DNA of 40,090 bases from Caldimicrobium sp964595655. GTDB taxonomy: Bacteria; Desulfobacterota; Thermodesulfobacteria; Thermodesulfobacteriales; Thermodesulfobacteriaceae. Below are positions 24,045 to 31,841 of the stretch, piece after piece. A model generated the notes under the pieces. The model was not told where the DNA came from. It was given only the letters and a program-made list of their open reading frames with translations, and ran no database searches. The translations under genes were made by a program, and so were the position numbers. Positions within the stretch are counted from its first letter, which is position 1. Each line of letters starts with the position of its first letter. Location: positions 1 through 40,090 of the forward strand of contig CAZQQV010000005.1 in NCBI GenBank assembly GCA_964595655.1, in the 5' to 3' direction.

Positions 24045-25207
24045 AAATTATTCTCTCTTCAGACTGGCATCTTGGCAAATCCCTCTATTCAATAAAACTC
24101 ATAAATGAACAGGCCACCTTTTTTGAAAACTCCTTTTTCCCCCTTTTAAAAGATATAAAGCCCGATCTTCTTATAGTGGCTGGAGACATTCTTGATAAGC
24201 CCCTTCCTGATCAGGAAACCCTTCTTCTCTATGAAGAGCTCCTTGAAAGGCTTGCAAGCCTTAAGATACCTTCTATTTTCATCCTTGGAAATCACGACTC
24301 CCGAAGAACAGCCCTTCACAAGTTCTTTCTTAAACTTGGAAGAATTTACCTAATTGATGATCTGCGCTATTTTTTTGAGCCCTTTATTTTTCAAAATGAA
24401 AGGGGAGAAAAAATTAATCTCTATCTTTTGCCTTATCTTCCCTTTTATGAACTCTTTGAAAAAATTAAAGGGGAGGGATTTTTGTTTGAGCTTGAAGAGG
24501 CAAATCTTTCGCACTTACTTGCCAAACTTTTTGAGTTTCTCTCTGTAAAGAGCCCCTCTATTCTTGTTTCGCATTTTGCTGTTGCAAAAGGAACCTATTG
24601 CGGTGAAGAAATTCAGATAAAGGGCCTTTCCTTTGACTATCTGATTTCTCAAAATCATTTTGAAAAATTCGACTATATTTTCCTTGGGCACCTTCATCGC
24701 CATCAGGAGTTAGAATATAAAATCTTTTATCCTGGGGCTCCTCTTCCTTATTCCTTTGAAAGCTTTAGTGAAGAAAGGGGGGTCCATTTTTTTGAAATAA
24801 GGGAAAATAAAATTTTATCCTCTCAATTTATTCCCCTTTCTCCAAGTTATGAACTTGTGGTTATAAAGGGTTTTTTTGATGATATTTTAAAATTACCGAA
24901 AACTGATAGCTATGTAAAGGTTATTCTTCAGGATGAACTGCCGGTTTTTAATGCCTATGAACGTCTGAAGGAAAAATTTCCAAGACTTCTTTTCTTGGAA
25001 TATGAAAACCCGAAAGAGGTTTCAAGGGAGATAAATTTTGAAGTTCTTGATATTGAAGAGATAAATTTTGAAGAAAAGGAGCTTTTTAAAGAGTTTTACG
25101 AGTTTGTGGAGGGAAAGGCCCTTGATCCAAGGCTTGAGGAAATCTTTGTGAAATATCTTGAAGAATTTTATAAACTTGAAAGAGAGGAGGGAAGGCTATG
25201 CCAGTAA
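24041..25207 (+). CDS. SbcD/Mre11-like DNA exonuclease subunit
   Basis: 388 residues, calcineurin-type metallophosphoesterase. Metal motifs are SSDWHLGKSLY (D-x-H), VAGDILDKP (GD), ILGNHDSRR (GNHD), LVSHFAVAKGTYCGEE and GHLHRHQ (GHxH), in SbcD order. The C-terminal capping region after about residue 275 is divergent. SbcD normally pairs with the SMC-like ATPase SbcC to trim DNA ends and hairpins, but no sbcC lies next to it; it may be elsewhere or this may act alone. It overlaps rlmE by 4 bases and dapB by 10 bases, so it is coupled to housekeeping genes. Confidence 0.85.
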   Translation: MKIILSSDWHLGKSLYSIKLINEQATFFENSFFPLLKDIKPDLLIVAGDILDKPLPDQETLLLYEELLERLASLKIPSIFILGNHDSRRTALHKFFLKLGRIYLIDDLRYFFEPFIFQNERGEKINLYLLPYLPFYELFEKIKGEGFLFELEEANLSHLLAKLFEFLSVKSPSILVSHFAVAKGTYCGEEIQIKGLSFDYLISQNHFEKFDYIFLGHLHRHQELEYKIFYPGAPLPYSFESFSEERGVHFFEIRENKILSSQFIPLSPSYELVVIKGFFDDILKLPKTDSYVKVILQDELPVFNAYERLKEKFPRLLFLEYENPKEVSREINFEVLDIEEINFEEKELFKEFYEFVEGKALDPRLEEIFVKYLEEFYKLEREEGRLCQ

Positions 25208-26010
25208 AAGCTATTATTGCAGGGGCTGCGGGAAGAATGGGAAGAACCATTACCCAACTTATCTTTCAGCATCCTGAAATAGATGTGGTTGCGGCCTTTG
25301 AGGCACCAGATAACCCCAATGTGGGAAAGGATCTTGGAGAGATTGCCGGGCTTCCCAAAACAGGTATTATCATTGAGGATTCCCTTGAAAGGGTAATTGA
25401 AAAGGGAGATGTGATAATTGACTTTACCTTTCATAAGGCAAGTCTTAATCATGCAAGAATAAATGCCAAATATGGAAAGGCCATGGTTCTTGGAACAACA
25501 GGTTTTTCCAAGGAGGAGCTTTCAGAGATCCATGAGCTTGCAAAAAAACATTTTCCCCTTGTTCAGGATTACAACATGAGTATGGGGGTAAATCTTCTCA
25601 CAAAGCTTGTTGAGATTACCGCAAGGGTTTTATCTGAGGGTTATGATATTGAGATAATTGAGGCCCACCACAGAATGAAAAAGGATGCCCCAAGTGGGAC
25701 CGCCCTTAAACTTGCAAGGGCCATAGCGCAGGTTCTTGGATGGAGCGAGGAGAGTTTTAGATTTTGCAGAGAGGGTCTCATAGGAGAGAGGCCTTATAAA
25801 GAAATTGGGATTCAAACCATAAGAGGTGGAGATATTGTTGGGGAGCACACTGTTATGTTTGCCGGAATGGGAGAGCGTATTGAGCTAACACACAGGGCAA
25901 GCTCTCGTGAGACCTTTGCAAGAGGTGCCATAAAGGCAGCTCTCTGGGTGGTTGGAAAGGCCCCAGGGGTTTATAGCATGCTTGATGTTCTTGGTTTGAA
26001 GGAGATTTAA
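25198..26010 (+). CDS. dapB: 4-hydroxy-tetrahydrodipicolinate reductase
   Basis: Reduces hydroxy-tetrahydrodipicolinate with NAD(P)H in lysine/diaminopimelate synthesis. The nucleotide site is AIIAGAAGRMGRTI; VLGTTGFSKEE is the domain hinge; the catalytic/substrate motif is EAHHRMKKDAPSGTALKLA with His157-His158 and Lys161-Lys162. IQTIRGGDIVGEHTVMFAGM and the C-terminal YSMLDVLGL complete the family pattern. 270 residues. The ATG has a GAGGAGGG ribosome site inside the end of the preceding gene. It shares the window with murI, another cell-wall precursor gene. Confidence 0.96.
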   Translation: MPVKAIIAGAAGRMGRTITQLIFQHPEIDVVAAFEAPDNPNVGKDLGEIAGLPKTGIIIEDSLERVIEKGDVIIDFTFHKASLNHARINAKYGKAMVLGTTGFSKEELSEIHELAKKHFPLVQDYNMSMGVNLLTKLVEITARVLSEGYDIEIIEAHHRMKKDAPSGTALKLARAIAQVLGWSEESFRFCREGLIGERPYKEIGIQTIRGGDIVGEHTVMFAGMGERIELTHRASSRETFARGAIKAALWVVGKAPGVYSMLDVLGLKEI

Positions 26011-26013
26011 GTC

Positions 26014-26805
26014 ATGGAAAAGGATCAGTCCTGCAAACCCATTGATGAAGGCCTTTTAAAGACCTTTAGATCTCATTCTCCTTTGAGGGAAGTTCGCTAT
26101 ATTATTGCTGTTGGAAGCGGAAAGGGCGGGGTTGGAAAAACCACAGTTTCAGTTTTGCTTTCATTGGCTTTAAAAGAGGAAGGATTTTTTGTGGGATTAT
26201 ATGACCTTGATTTTTATGGCCCAAATGCCTCCCTTCTTCTTTCTACCAAAAAGGAGAGTCCAGTAAGAGAGCCTGAGGGTTACAGGCCTCCTATTCTTGA
26301 AGGAATAAAAGTTATGAGTCTTTCTCTAATGATCTCTGAGAAGGAGCCTGTATTTATGCGAGGGCTTATGGCTGCAAAGCTTCTTCAGGAACTTACTCAG
26401 CGCGTTCTCTGGGGCCCTCTTGATTTCTTAATCCTTGATTTACCCCCTGGAACAGGTGATATCTTTCTTTCCATGCTTGATCTCTTTTCTCCAGATGGTT
26501 TCATTCTTGTTACAACCCCCCATAAACTCTCTCTTGCAGATAGTTTAAGAACCGCTTACATTCTTAAAGAAAAGAAGGTTCCCCTTTTTGGAGTGGTGAA
26601 AAATATGTCCAATCTTTTTGGAAAGGAAGACTCCTTTGCTAAATTTCTTGAAGAAATAAAGGCACCTCTTCTCTTTGAGCTTCCCTTTCTTGAAGATTTA
26701 TCAGAAAGGGAAACCCTGCCTGAACTCCTTTCAAATGAGGAAAAGAAGGAGCTTCTTCAGAGGCTTGCCAAAGGGGTTTTAAAAAGAATTTTCAGATTTC
26801 ATTGA
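26014..26805 (+). CDS. Mrp/NBP35-family P-loop ATPase lacking the CPxC motif
   Basis: 263 residues. The deviant Walker A is GSGKGGVGKTTVS, then GLYDLDFYGPNASLLL and DFLILDLPPGTGDIFLSMLD (Walker B/switch), which are Mrp/ApbC hallmarks for Fe-S carrier ATPases. The usual CPxC near the C-terminus is absent: after VVKNMSNLFGKED no Cys pair occurs, and the only Cys is near the N-terminus (SCKPIDEG). It may therefore not hold a bridging 4Fe-4S cluster in the standard way, or could partition another cargo. The gene is followed by a DUF364-like gene with 11 bases between, suggesting a joint role in metal or cofactor handling. Confidence 0.8.
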   Translation: MEKDQSCKPIDEGLLKTFRSHSPLREVRYIIAVGSGKGGVGKTTVSVLLSLALKEEGFFVGLYDLDFYGPNASLLLSTKKESPVREPEGYRPPILEGIKVMSLSLMISEKEPVFMRGLMAAKLLQELTQRVLWGPLDFLILDLPPGTGDIFLSMLDLFSPDGFILVTTPHKLSLADSLRTAYILKEKKVPLFGVVKNMSNLFGKEDSFAKFLEEIKAPLLFELPFLEDLSERETLPELLSNEEKKELLQRLAKGVLKRIFRFH

Positions 26806-26816
26806 GGAGAAAAGGA

Positions 26817-27566
26817 ATGTCAATTTATCAGGAGCTTGTTGAAAGGGCTATCAGTGTTGGCAGGGCGAAAAGAGTAAAACGGGTGGTTTTAAGCCCCTTT
26901 TATGCCTTTGCAGAGCTTGAGAGAGGGGGAAGTGCTTTAGCCTATGTGGATAAAGACCTTTTAGAGGTCTGTTGTGAGGCAACGGAAGAAACCTATTGGA
27001 AAAAACCAGCTGATCTTGTGGTTAAAAAATATCTCAATCCTGTTAGCCCTGAAACCCCCATTGCCCTCTCTGTAATTAATGCCCTGCTTAACAATAGAAA
27101 AGAACTTGCCAAAGAAGCCATCCAGGGTGACCCTTTGAGTCAAATTGAACTTTCCTTTGAGGATGAGATTTTGATGATTGGATATTTTGAGCCGTTGATG
27201 AAGAAGCTTCAGGGAAAGGTTAGAAAAGTATGGATTATTGAAAAACCAAATCCCTTTGAAGGGCTCTCCAAAATTGAGGATTTTGAAAAAATAACCCTTG
27301 CCATAGTGACTTCTGCAACCCTGAGTAACAAAACCCTTCATGCATATTTTCCCTACCTTGAGAAAATCCCAGAGGTCATTCTTATGGGGCCTTCAACTCC
27401 TCTTGCCCCAGAAGTTTTCAAATATACTCCTATTACTTGGCTTTCAGGAAGTTTGGTAAAGGATAGTGAGCTCCTTTTCAGGCTGGTTTGTGAAGGTAAG
27501 GGAGCAAAAAGTTTCTTTAAAAGTGGTGTCCTTGAAAAAATTAATATAAAAGTAAAGAAAAAATGA
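26817..27566 (+). CDS. DUF364/DUF4213-like putative heavy-metal-chelation protein
   Basis: 249 residues. The start at 26817 has GAGGAG 7 bases upstream; an in-frame TTG at 26802 is less likely. The N-terminal half (ERGGSALAYVDKDLLEVCCE, NPVSPETPIALSVINALLNN) resembles the DUF4213 N-terminal domain, and the C-terminal half has a Rossmann-like layout (ILMIGYFEPLMKKLQGKVRK, VTSATLSNKTLHAYFPYLEK, VILMGPSTPLAPEVF), as in DUF364. These proteins are annotated from structure as possible metal or pterin binders; the function is unproven. Two neighbouring Cys (EVCCE) might bind metal. It sits between the Mrp-like ATPase and a small membrane protein, overlapping the latter by 4 bases. Confidence 0.7.
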   Translation: MSIYQELVERAISVGRAKRVKRVVLSPFYAFAELERGGSALAYVDKDLLEVCCEATEETYWKKPADLVVKKYLNPVSPETPIALSVINALLNNRKELAKEAIQGDPLSQIELSFEDEILMIGYFEPLMKKLQGKVRKVWIIEKPNPFEGLSKIEDFEKITLAIVTSATLSNKTLHAYFPYLEKIPEVILMGPSTPLAPEVFKYTPITWLSGSLVKDSELLFRLVCEGKGAKSFFKSGVLEKINIKVKKK

Positions 27567-27844
27567 TGCTTAAAAAAATAAATTATATTTTAATGGGATT
27601 TTTTTGGTTCCTTTTCAGCTTGAGAATTTATCCTGGTAATTTTTCTAAAACGCTTGTTGAGAGTTTAAAAATTTTTCTTGGATCAGGGCTTTATGGCCTT
27701 GGATTAACCATTATTATAAATGGTTTGCTCTTTAAATTTAGAAAAAAACACCTCACAAGGGAACAGTTTATCAAGTGGGTTCTTATTATAGCCCTTCTTA
27801 CGGCTATTTCAGCAAGTTTTGAACATTATTTTCGGATGAAATAA
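27563..27844 (+). CDS. Small membrane protein of unknown function
   Basis: 93 residues, not recognised. Three hydrophobic stretches are visible: INYILMGFFWFLFSL (about 6-20), LGSGLYGLGLTIIINGLLF (about 39-57) and FIKWVLIIALLTAISASF (about 70-87), with basic loops (KFRKKHLTREQ) between the last two. A three-span inner-membrane protein is likely. It overlaps the DUF364-like gene by 4 bases and ends 13 bases before murI, so it belongs to this operon. No ribosome site of its own is clear, so coupling to the upstream gene is probable. Confidence 0.65.
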   Translation: MMLKKINYILMGFFWFLFSLRIYPGNFSKTLVESLKIFLGSGLYGLGLTIIINGLLFKFRKKHLTREQFIKWVLIIALLTAISASFEHYFRMK

Positions 27845-27857
27845 AGGCCTCTCAAAG

Positions 27858-28646
27858 ATGATAGGAGTATTTGATTCAGGTCTTGGGGGACTCACTGTTG
27901 TAAAGGAGCTTCTTCAAAAACTTCCTCAGTTTAAAATTCTTTATTTTGGAGATACTGCAAGAACCCCTTATGGAACAAAAAGTGCAGAAACGGTAACAAA
28001 GTATGCCATAGAAAATACAGAATTTTTATTAGAAAGGGGGGCCCAAATTATAGTGGTTGCCTGCCACACTGTGTCAAGCACAGCCATTCCTGTTTTAAAG
28101 GAGCGCTTTAAGGGTATTCCCTTTTTTGAAGTGGTTACCCCCTCTTTTAAAAAGGCCTTAAGGCTTACCAGAAACAAGGTTGTCGGGCTTATTGGAACGA
28201 GAACCACTGTGGAAAGCGGAATTTATCAGAGGCTTTTTGCTGAAGCTGATCCGGAAATTAAGTTAATAGCCAATCCTGCGCCTTTACTTGTTCCCTTAAT
28301 TGAAGAGGGTTGGTTGAATAAGCCTGAGACCCGAAAAATTGTCAAAAAATACCTTATTCCCCTTAAAATGAGAGGGATTGACACCCTTATTCTTGGTTGC
28401 ACGCACTATCCTTTAATTAAGAAGGTGATTGCTGAAAAGGCAGGAAAAAGAATCAAGCTTGTTGACCCCTCAGAAGAGGTAGCTGAAGAAGTAGCTCGTT
28501 ATCTTGAAGAAATTCCCGAGTTAAAAGAGGGGCTTGAACTAAATGGTGAGCCAGAGATATGGGTTTCCGATTTAACTCCCAATTTTGAAAAATTAGCTAC
28601 CCTTTTTCTCAAAAGAAGGGTTTTTTTAAAGAAAGTAAGCTGGTAA
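27858..28646 (+). CDS. murI: Glutamate racemase
   Basis: Makes D-glutamate for peptidoglycan. The N-terminal IGVFDSGLGGLTVVKEL, YFGDTARTPYGTKS, and the two catalytic Cys segments VVACHTVSSTA (Cys69) and LILGCTHYPLI (Cys181) are clear. The Asn that usually follows the first catalytic Cys (CNTAS) is His70 here, a notable substitution in an otherwise standard MurI. 262 residues. The start 13 bases after the small membrane protein has only a weak ribosome site. Aspartate/glutamate racemase relatives exist, but the DSGLGG and FGDTARTPYG motifs make MurI by far the best call. Confidence 0.94.
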   Translation: MIGVFDSGLGGLTVVKELLQKLPQFKILYFGDTARTPYGTKSAETVTKYAIENTEFLLERGAQIIVVACHTVSSTAIPVLKERFKGIPFFEVVTPSFKKALRLTRNKVVGLIGTRTTVESGIYQRLFAEADPEIKLIANPAPLLVPLIEEGWLNKPETRKIVKKYLIPLKMRGIDTLILGCTHYPLIKKVIAEKAGKRIKLVDPSEEVAEEVARYLEEIPELKEGLELNGEPEIWVSDLTPNFEKLATLFLKRRVFLKKVSW

Positions 28647-28650
28647 AAAT

Positions 28651-28678
28651 TTGACAACTTCTTAAAGTGTGTTATATT
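28651..28678 (+). promoter_or_regulatory. Strong sigma-70-type promoter for rplS operon
   Basis: TTGACA (28651-28656), 16 bases, TATATT (28673-28678). The -35 is a perfect consensus. Transcription should begin near 28685, leaving a leader of about 27 bases that contains AAGGGGGG before the rplS ATG. It begins 5 bases after murI ends. Confidence 0.75.
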
Positions 28679-28711
28679 GAATGGGCAATATCGATAAGGG
28701 GGGTTATTTTT

Positions 28712-29077
28712 ATGTTTCCTCAAATAAGAGAAATTGAAAAAAAGTATATGAGAACGGATTTGCCTAAAATTTCTCCTGGAGATACTGTAAGAGTCCATTA
28801 TCGTCTAAAGGAAGGGGAAGAAAAGGAGAGAATCCAGGTTTTTGAAGGAGTGGTAATTAGAAGAAGGGGGTCAGGACTTTCAGCGACTTTTACCGTTAGA
28901 AAGGTCTCCTTTGGCGTTGGAGTTGAAAGAACTTTTCCCCTCCATTCTCCAAGAATTGAAAAGATTGAAATTGTCAAGCGTGCCAAAGTAAGAAGGGCAA
29001 GGCTTTATTATTTAAGAGAAAGATCAGGAAAGGCTGCAAGGCTTAAAGAGAGATTTGACAACAAGGTGATGGAATAA
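28712..29077 (+). CDS. rplS: 50S ribosomal protein L19
   Basis: L19 sits at the 30S/50S interface. Signature: FPQIREIEKKYMRTDLPKIS, PGDTVRVHYRLKEGEEKERI, VFEGVVIRRRGSGLSATFTV, RKVSFGVGVERTFPLHSPRI and AKVRRARLYYLRERSGKAAR. The start at 28712 (AAGGGGGG upstream) gives 121 residues; an in-frame ATG at 28667 would lie inside the promoter and is rejected. rimM and trmD, often upstream of rplS, are absent; rnhB and yraN follow, a common order. Confidence 0.97.
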   Translation: MFPQIREIEKKYMRTDLPKISPGDTVRVHYRLKEGEEKERIQVFEGVVIRRRGSGLSATFTVRKVSFGVGVERTFPLHSPRIEKIEIVKRAKVRRARLYYLRERSGKAARLKERFDNKVME

Positions 29078-29087
29078 AGCTTAATCC

Positions 29088-29726
29088 TTGCTTTTTAGAA
29101 AGGATTCATTAGAGCTCTCATTTATTGAAAAATTTTATTGGTCACAGGGTTTCAATAAAATAGCTGGAATTGATGAGGCAGGAAGAGGGGCCTTAGCAGG
29201 TCCCCTCTTTGTGGGGCTTGTTATTTTTCCACCTGGCTATTATCACCCTGAAATCAAAGATTCCAAACTTCTTCCCCCAGAGAAAAGGGAAAAGCTTTAT
29301 GAAATAATCACCAAAGAAGCCCTTTTTTGGGGGGTTTCTTCGGCAAGTGTTGATGAGATAAATCAAATGGGAATTATTAAGGCCCTTTTTCTTGCGATTG
29401 AGAGAGTGCTTTCACAGGTTGAGCCTGATCTTCTTTTGATAGATGGTCCTCTAATTCTTCCCAACTATAGAGGGGTTCAAAAGGCATTGGTTAAAGGAGA
29501 TAGACTCAGTCTTTCCATTGGGGCAGCCTCTATTCTTGCTAAGGTTTCAAGGGATAGGTATATGATGGAGCTTTCCAAGGAATACCCTGAATATGGCTTT
29601 GACAAGCATAAGGGCTATGCCACAAGGAAGCACCTTTTGGCTATTGAAAAATACGGCCCTTCTCCCCATCACAGAATATCCTTTAAGTGTTTTGACAAAC
29701 TATGTCCCTCTCCAGAAGAAGCTTAG
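29088..29726 (+). CDS. rnhB: Ribonuclease HII
   Basis: Removes RNA from RNA-DNA hybrids and misincorporated ribonucleotides. The active site IAGIDEAGRGALAGPLFVGL has Asp29 and Glu30; LLLIDGPL gives another carboxylate, and SIGAASILAKVSRDRYMMEL with YPEYGFDKHKGYATRKHLLA complete the pattern. 212 residues. The start is a TTG at 29088 with no good ribosome site, so the N-terminus is less certain than the identity. It overlaps yraN by 25 bases. Confidence 0.95.
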   Translation: MLFRKDSLELSFIEKFYWSQGFNKIAGIDEAGRGALAGPLFVGLVIFPPGYYHPEIKDSKLLPPEKREKLYEIITKEALFWGVSSASVDEINQMGIIKALFLAIERVLSQVEPDLLLIDGPLILPNYRGVQKALVKGDRLSLSIGAASILAKVSRDRYMMELSKEYPEYGFDKHKGYATRKHLLAIEKYGPSPHHRISFKCFDKLCPSPEEA

Positions 29727-30082
29727 GAAAGGAGGCAGAAAACTTAGTGGAAGATTATTTTAGGAAAAGGGGCTATGAAATTCTTGCCAGAAATTTCAGA
29801 GCAAATACGGGAGAGATTGATTTAATTGTTAAAAAGGGAGAAACTCTTGTTTTCGTTGAAATAAAAAGTGAGTATTCCTCAAGGGGATTCTTTCCTGAAG
29901 AAAAGGTGGATTTTAGGAAGCAGGCAAAGATAGAAAGGACTGCTCAAATTTTTTTGCTTAAAAATTTTCAAAAATTAAGTAAAATAAAGGAGATACGCTT
30001 TGATGTGGTTGCTGTTAGTCTTGAAAAGGGGGAAATAAGGCATTATGAAGGAGCCTTTTTTGCAGAAGGAGGCTTCCCTTAG
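29702..30082 (+). CDS. yraN: YraN (UPF0102) nuclease-fold protein
   Basis: 126 residues. Signature: LGKEAENLVEDYFRKRGYEI, ARNFRANTGEIDLIVKKGET and LVFVEIKSE. The residues Glu38, Asp40 and Glu53-x-Lys55 form the E-x-D...E-x-K set of the restriction-endonuclease-like fold, so nuclease or DNA-binding activity is plausible though the role is not established. Its position after rnhB is conserved in many bacteria. It overlaps rnhB by 25 bases and the next gene by 38 bases. Confidence 0.92.
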   Translation: MSLSRRSLGKEAENLVEDYFRKRGYEILARNFRANTGEIDLIVKKGETLVFVEIKSEYSSRGFFPEEKVDFRKQAKIERTAQIFLLKNFQKLSKIKEIRFDVVAVSLEKGEIRHYEGAFFAEGGFP

Positions 30083-31841
30083 GGCACGGGTTGAAGAGTT
30101 ATTAACTCTTTCGGAAAAGGAGCTTGAAAAGGCCCTTTTACCTCTAAAGTTTGAAGAGCTTTTTGAGCTTGTTTTAGCTACACCCTGGGAAAAAAGGGCA
30201 AAGCTTATCCTCTATTCCCCTTATCCTCAGGGAATTGTAAGAAATCTTCCTCCCATAGAGCTTTTTTTTACTTTAAAAGGGTCCTCCCTTGATCTTGCAG
30301 TAGAACTATTGTCGTATGCTAAGGGAACACAGATTCAATTTCTCTTTGATTTTGATTGCTGGTATAAGGATCGCTTAAAGGCAGAAAGGGTTGCAAGCTG
30401 GATTATCCTTCTTTTTGAGGCTGGAGAGGACAAAGTTCTTGAGTGGCTGTCCATTGCTGACTGGGATTTTCTTATTGCTCTTATGTTAAAATTCCTTCGC
30501 ATTCACAAAAGACCTGATGATGTGGATCTTCTTGAGGCTTACGATTATCTTCCGCCCTATACCCTTGATGATGTTTACTTTGTAGAATTTAAAGATGAAA
30601 GGCTTGAATTTTATTTTAGAAGAATCATTGAACTTATTCGGGAAACCTGGCCTGAAACCTATTTTGCCTTTATGGAATCTCTTCTTTGGGAAATCCCTTC
30701 TGATGTGGAGGAAAGGGCCTTTCGCTTCAGAAACGGAAGGCTTGCTGATGAGGGCATACCTGATTATTATACTGCCCTTGAAGTCTATACTTACATTCAT
30801 CCAAAGAAGCTTTCAAAAGTGGAATATAAAAGCCTTCCAGAAGGAGAACCCGAAGAAGAGGAAGGACAAACTACCCTTTATTTAGTTCCCTATGAAGGTC
30901 CTGAAGATTTTTTAGTCCAAAAAGCCCTTTCCTTAATTAGGGATCCTCAGGTACTTTCAAGGATTCAAAGAGAACTTGCCTGGCTTACAACGAAGGTAAT
31001 TCTTGTGGATCATCCTGTTATTGATGATGTTGAAGAAGTAAGAAAGGGAATCCATAAGATGTGGTGCGGGCTTAATCTTGGGCTTGAATATCTTGCTGAG
31101 GGAAATCCTGAAGCTGCAAAGGAGCTTCTCAAAAATCATTATCTTGAGGAGATTTTTAGGGTTTCAAGAACCGCTCTAAGGGAGTTAAGAAAGTTTGCCC
31201 TATCCCTTCTTAACAATAAAGAGTTCAATGTGGCCTTACTTAAATATCTGGATCAGCCCTATGCAGGCTATCTAAAGGGGGTAACAGTAAGGCGCTTAAA
31301 TGAGGTGAAACTTTTTAATCCCCTCAACATGGGAACTGATAAAGAGTATGTGGAGTTTTCCAGGGTCTCCGAGCTAAGAATGGTAAGAAGATATCTTGAG
31401 GAAATTGGATATATGGCACCCCTTCTTGAAAAAGGGTTAGGGCCTGTTTCCTCTTGGGTCAAAGAGATGATTCAGCCAGGAAGAAACTTTGATCTAAATT
31501 TCCTTACCTGGAGTTCAATTATATTAACTGCCTTAACACAATATGTTTATTCCCAGGAATTTACCTTTAAAGCTATACCACGCAAGGCTTGGAGAGAGGT
31601 TTTTCCAAGGCTTGTTGAAAAGCGAGGGGAAAAAACCTATCTGAAGGATGAGCTAAAGGAAAAGTTGTTTGAAAACTTTAAGGCCCTTGCCAAAGGGGTT
31701 TATTATCTTGATCAGGAATTACTCTCAGGTTTTTTAAACTTTGTAATAGACCGGTTTGAAAATGAGTTTAAATTTGCTGAACCAGAGGATCCGCCTGATC
31801 CTAAATATCAAACTCTTATTTTAATAGAACTTTCCTCATGA
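30045..31841 (+). CDS. Large conserved protein, DUF6178-like
   Basis: 598 residues, soluble, acidic and mostly helical, no signal peptide. Features seen: FELVLATPWEKRAKLILYSP, QIQFLFDFDCWYKDRLKAER, LEWLSIADWDFLIALMLKFL, and FRFRNGRLADEGIPDYYTAL followed by EVYTYIHP. These match my memory of DUF6178 proteins from delta-proteobacteria-like anaerobes, where the function is unknown. No catalytic motif can be named. It overlaps yraN by 38 bases and nrdJ by 4, so it is co-translated with housekeeping genes. The ATG at 30045 is the likely start; AGGAGG a few bases later might serve an alternative start, but no in-frame ATG follows it closely. Confidence 0.65.
   Translation: MKEPFLQKEASLRARVEELLTLSEKELEKALLPLKFEELFELVLATPWEKRAKLILYSPYPQGIVRNLPPIELFFTLKGSSLDLAVELLSYAKGTQIQFLFDFDCWYKDRLKAERVASWIILLFEAGEDKVLEWLSIADWDFLIALMLKFLRIHKRPDDVDLLEAYDYLPPYTLDDVYFVEFKDERLEFYFRRIIELIRETWPETYFAFMESLLWEIPSDVEERAFRFRNGRLADEGIPDYYTALEVYTYIHPKKLSKVEYKSLPEGEPEEEEGQTTLYLVPYEGPEDFLVQKALSLIRDPQVLSRIQRELAWLTTKVILVDHPVIDDVEEVRKGIHKMWCGLNLGLEYLAEGNPEAAKELLKNHYLEEIFRVSRTALRELRKFALSLLNNKEFNVALLKYLDQPYAGYLKGVTVRRLNEVKLFNPLNMGTDKEYVEFSRVSELRMVRRYLEEIGYMAPLLEKGLGPVSSWVKEMIQPGRNFDLNFLTWSSIILTALTQYVYSQEFTFKAIPRKAWREVFPRLVEKRGEKTYLKDELKEKLFENFKALAKGVYYLDQELLSGFLNFVIDRFENEFKFAEPEDPPDPKYQTLILIELSS

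Noticed and set aside
28667..28711. Longer L19 starting at the ATG at 28667
   Set aside because: That codon lies between the -35 and -10 of a strong promoter; the ATG at 28712 has AAGGGGGG upstream and the standard L19 N-terminus.
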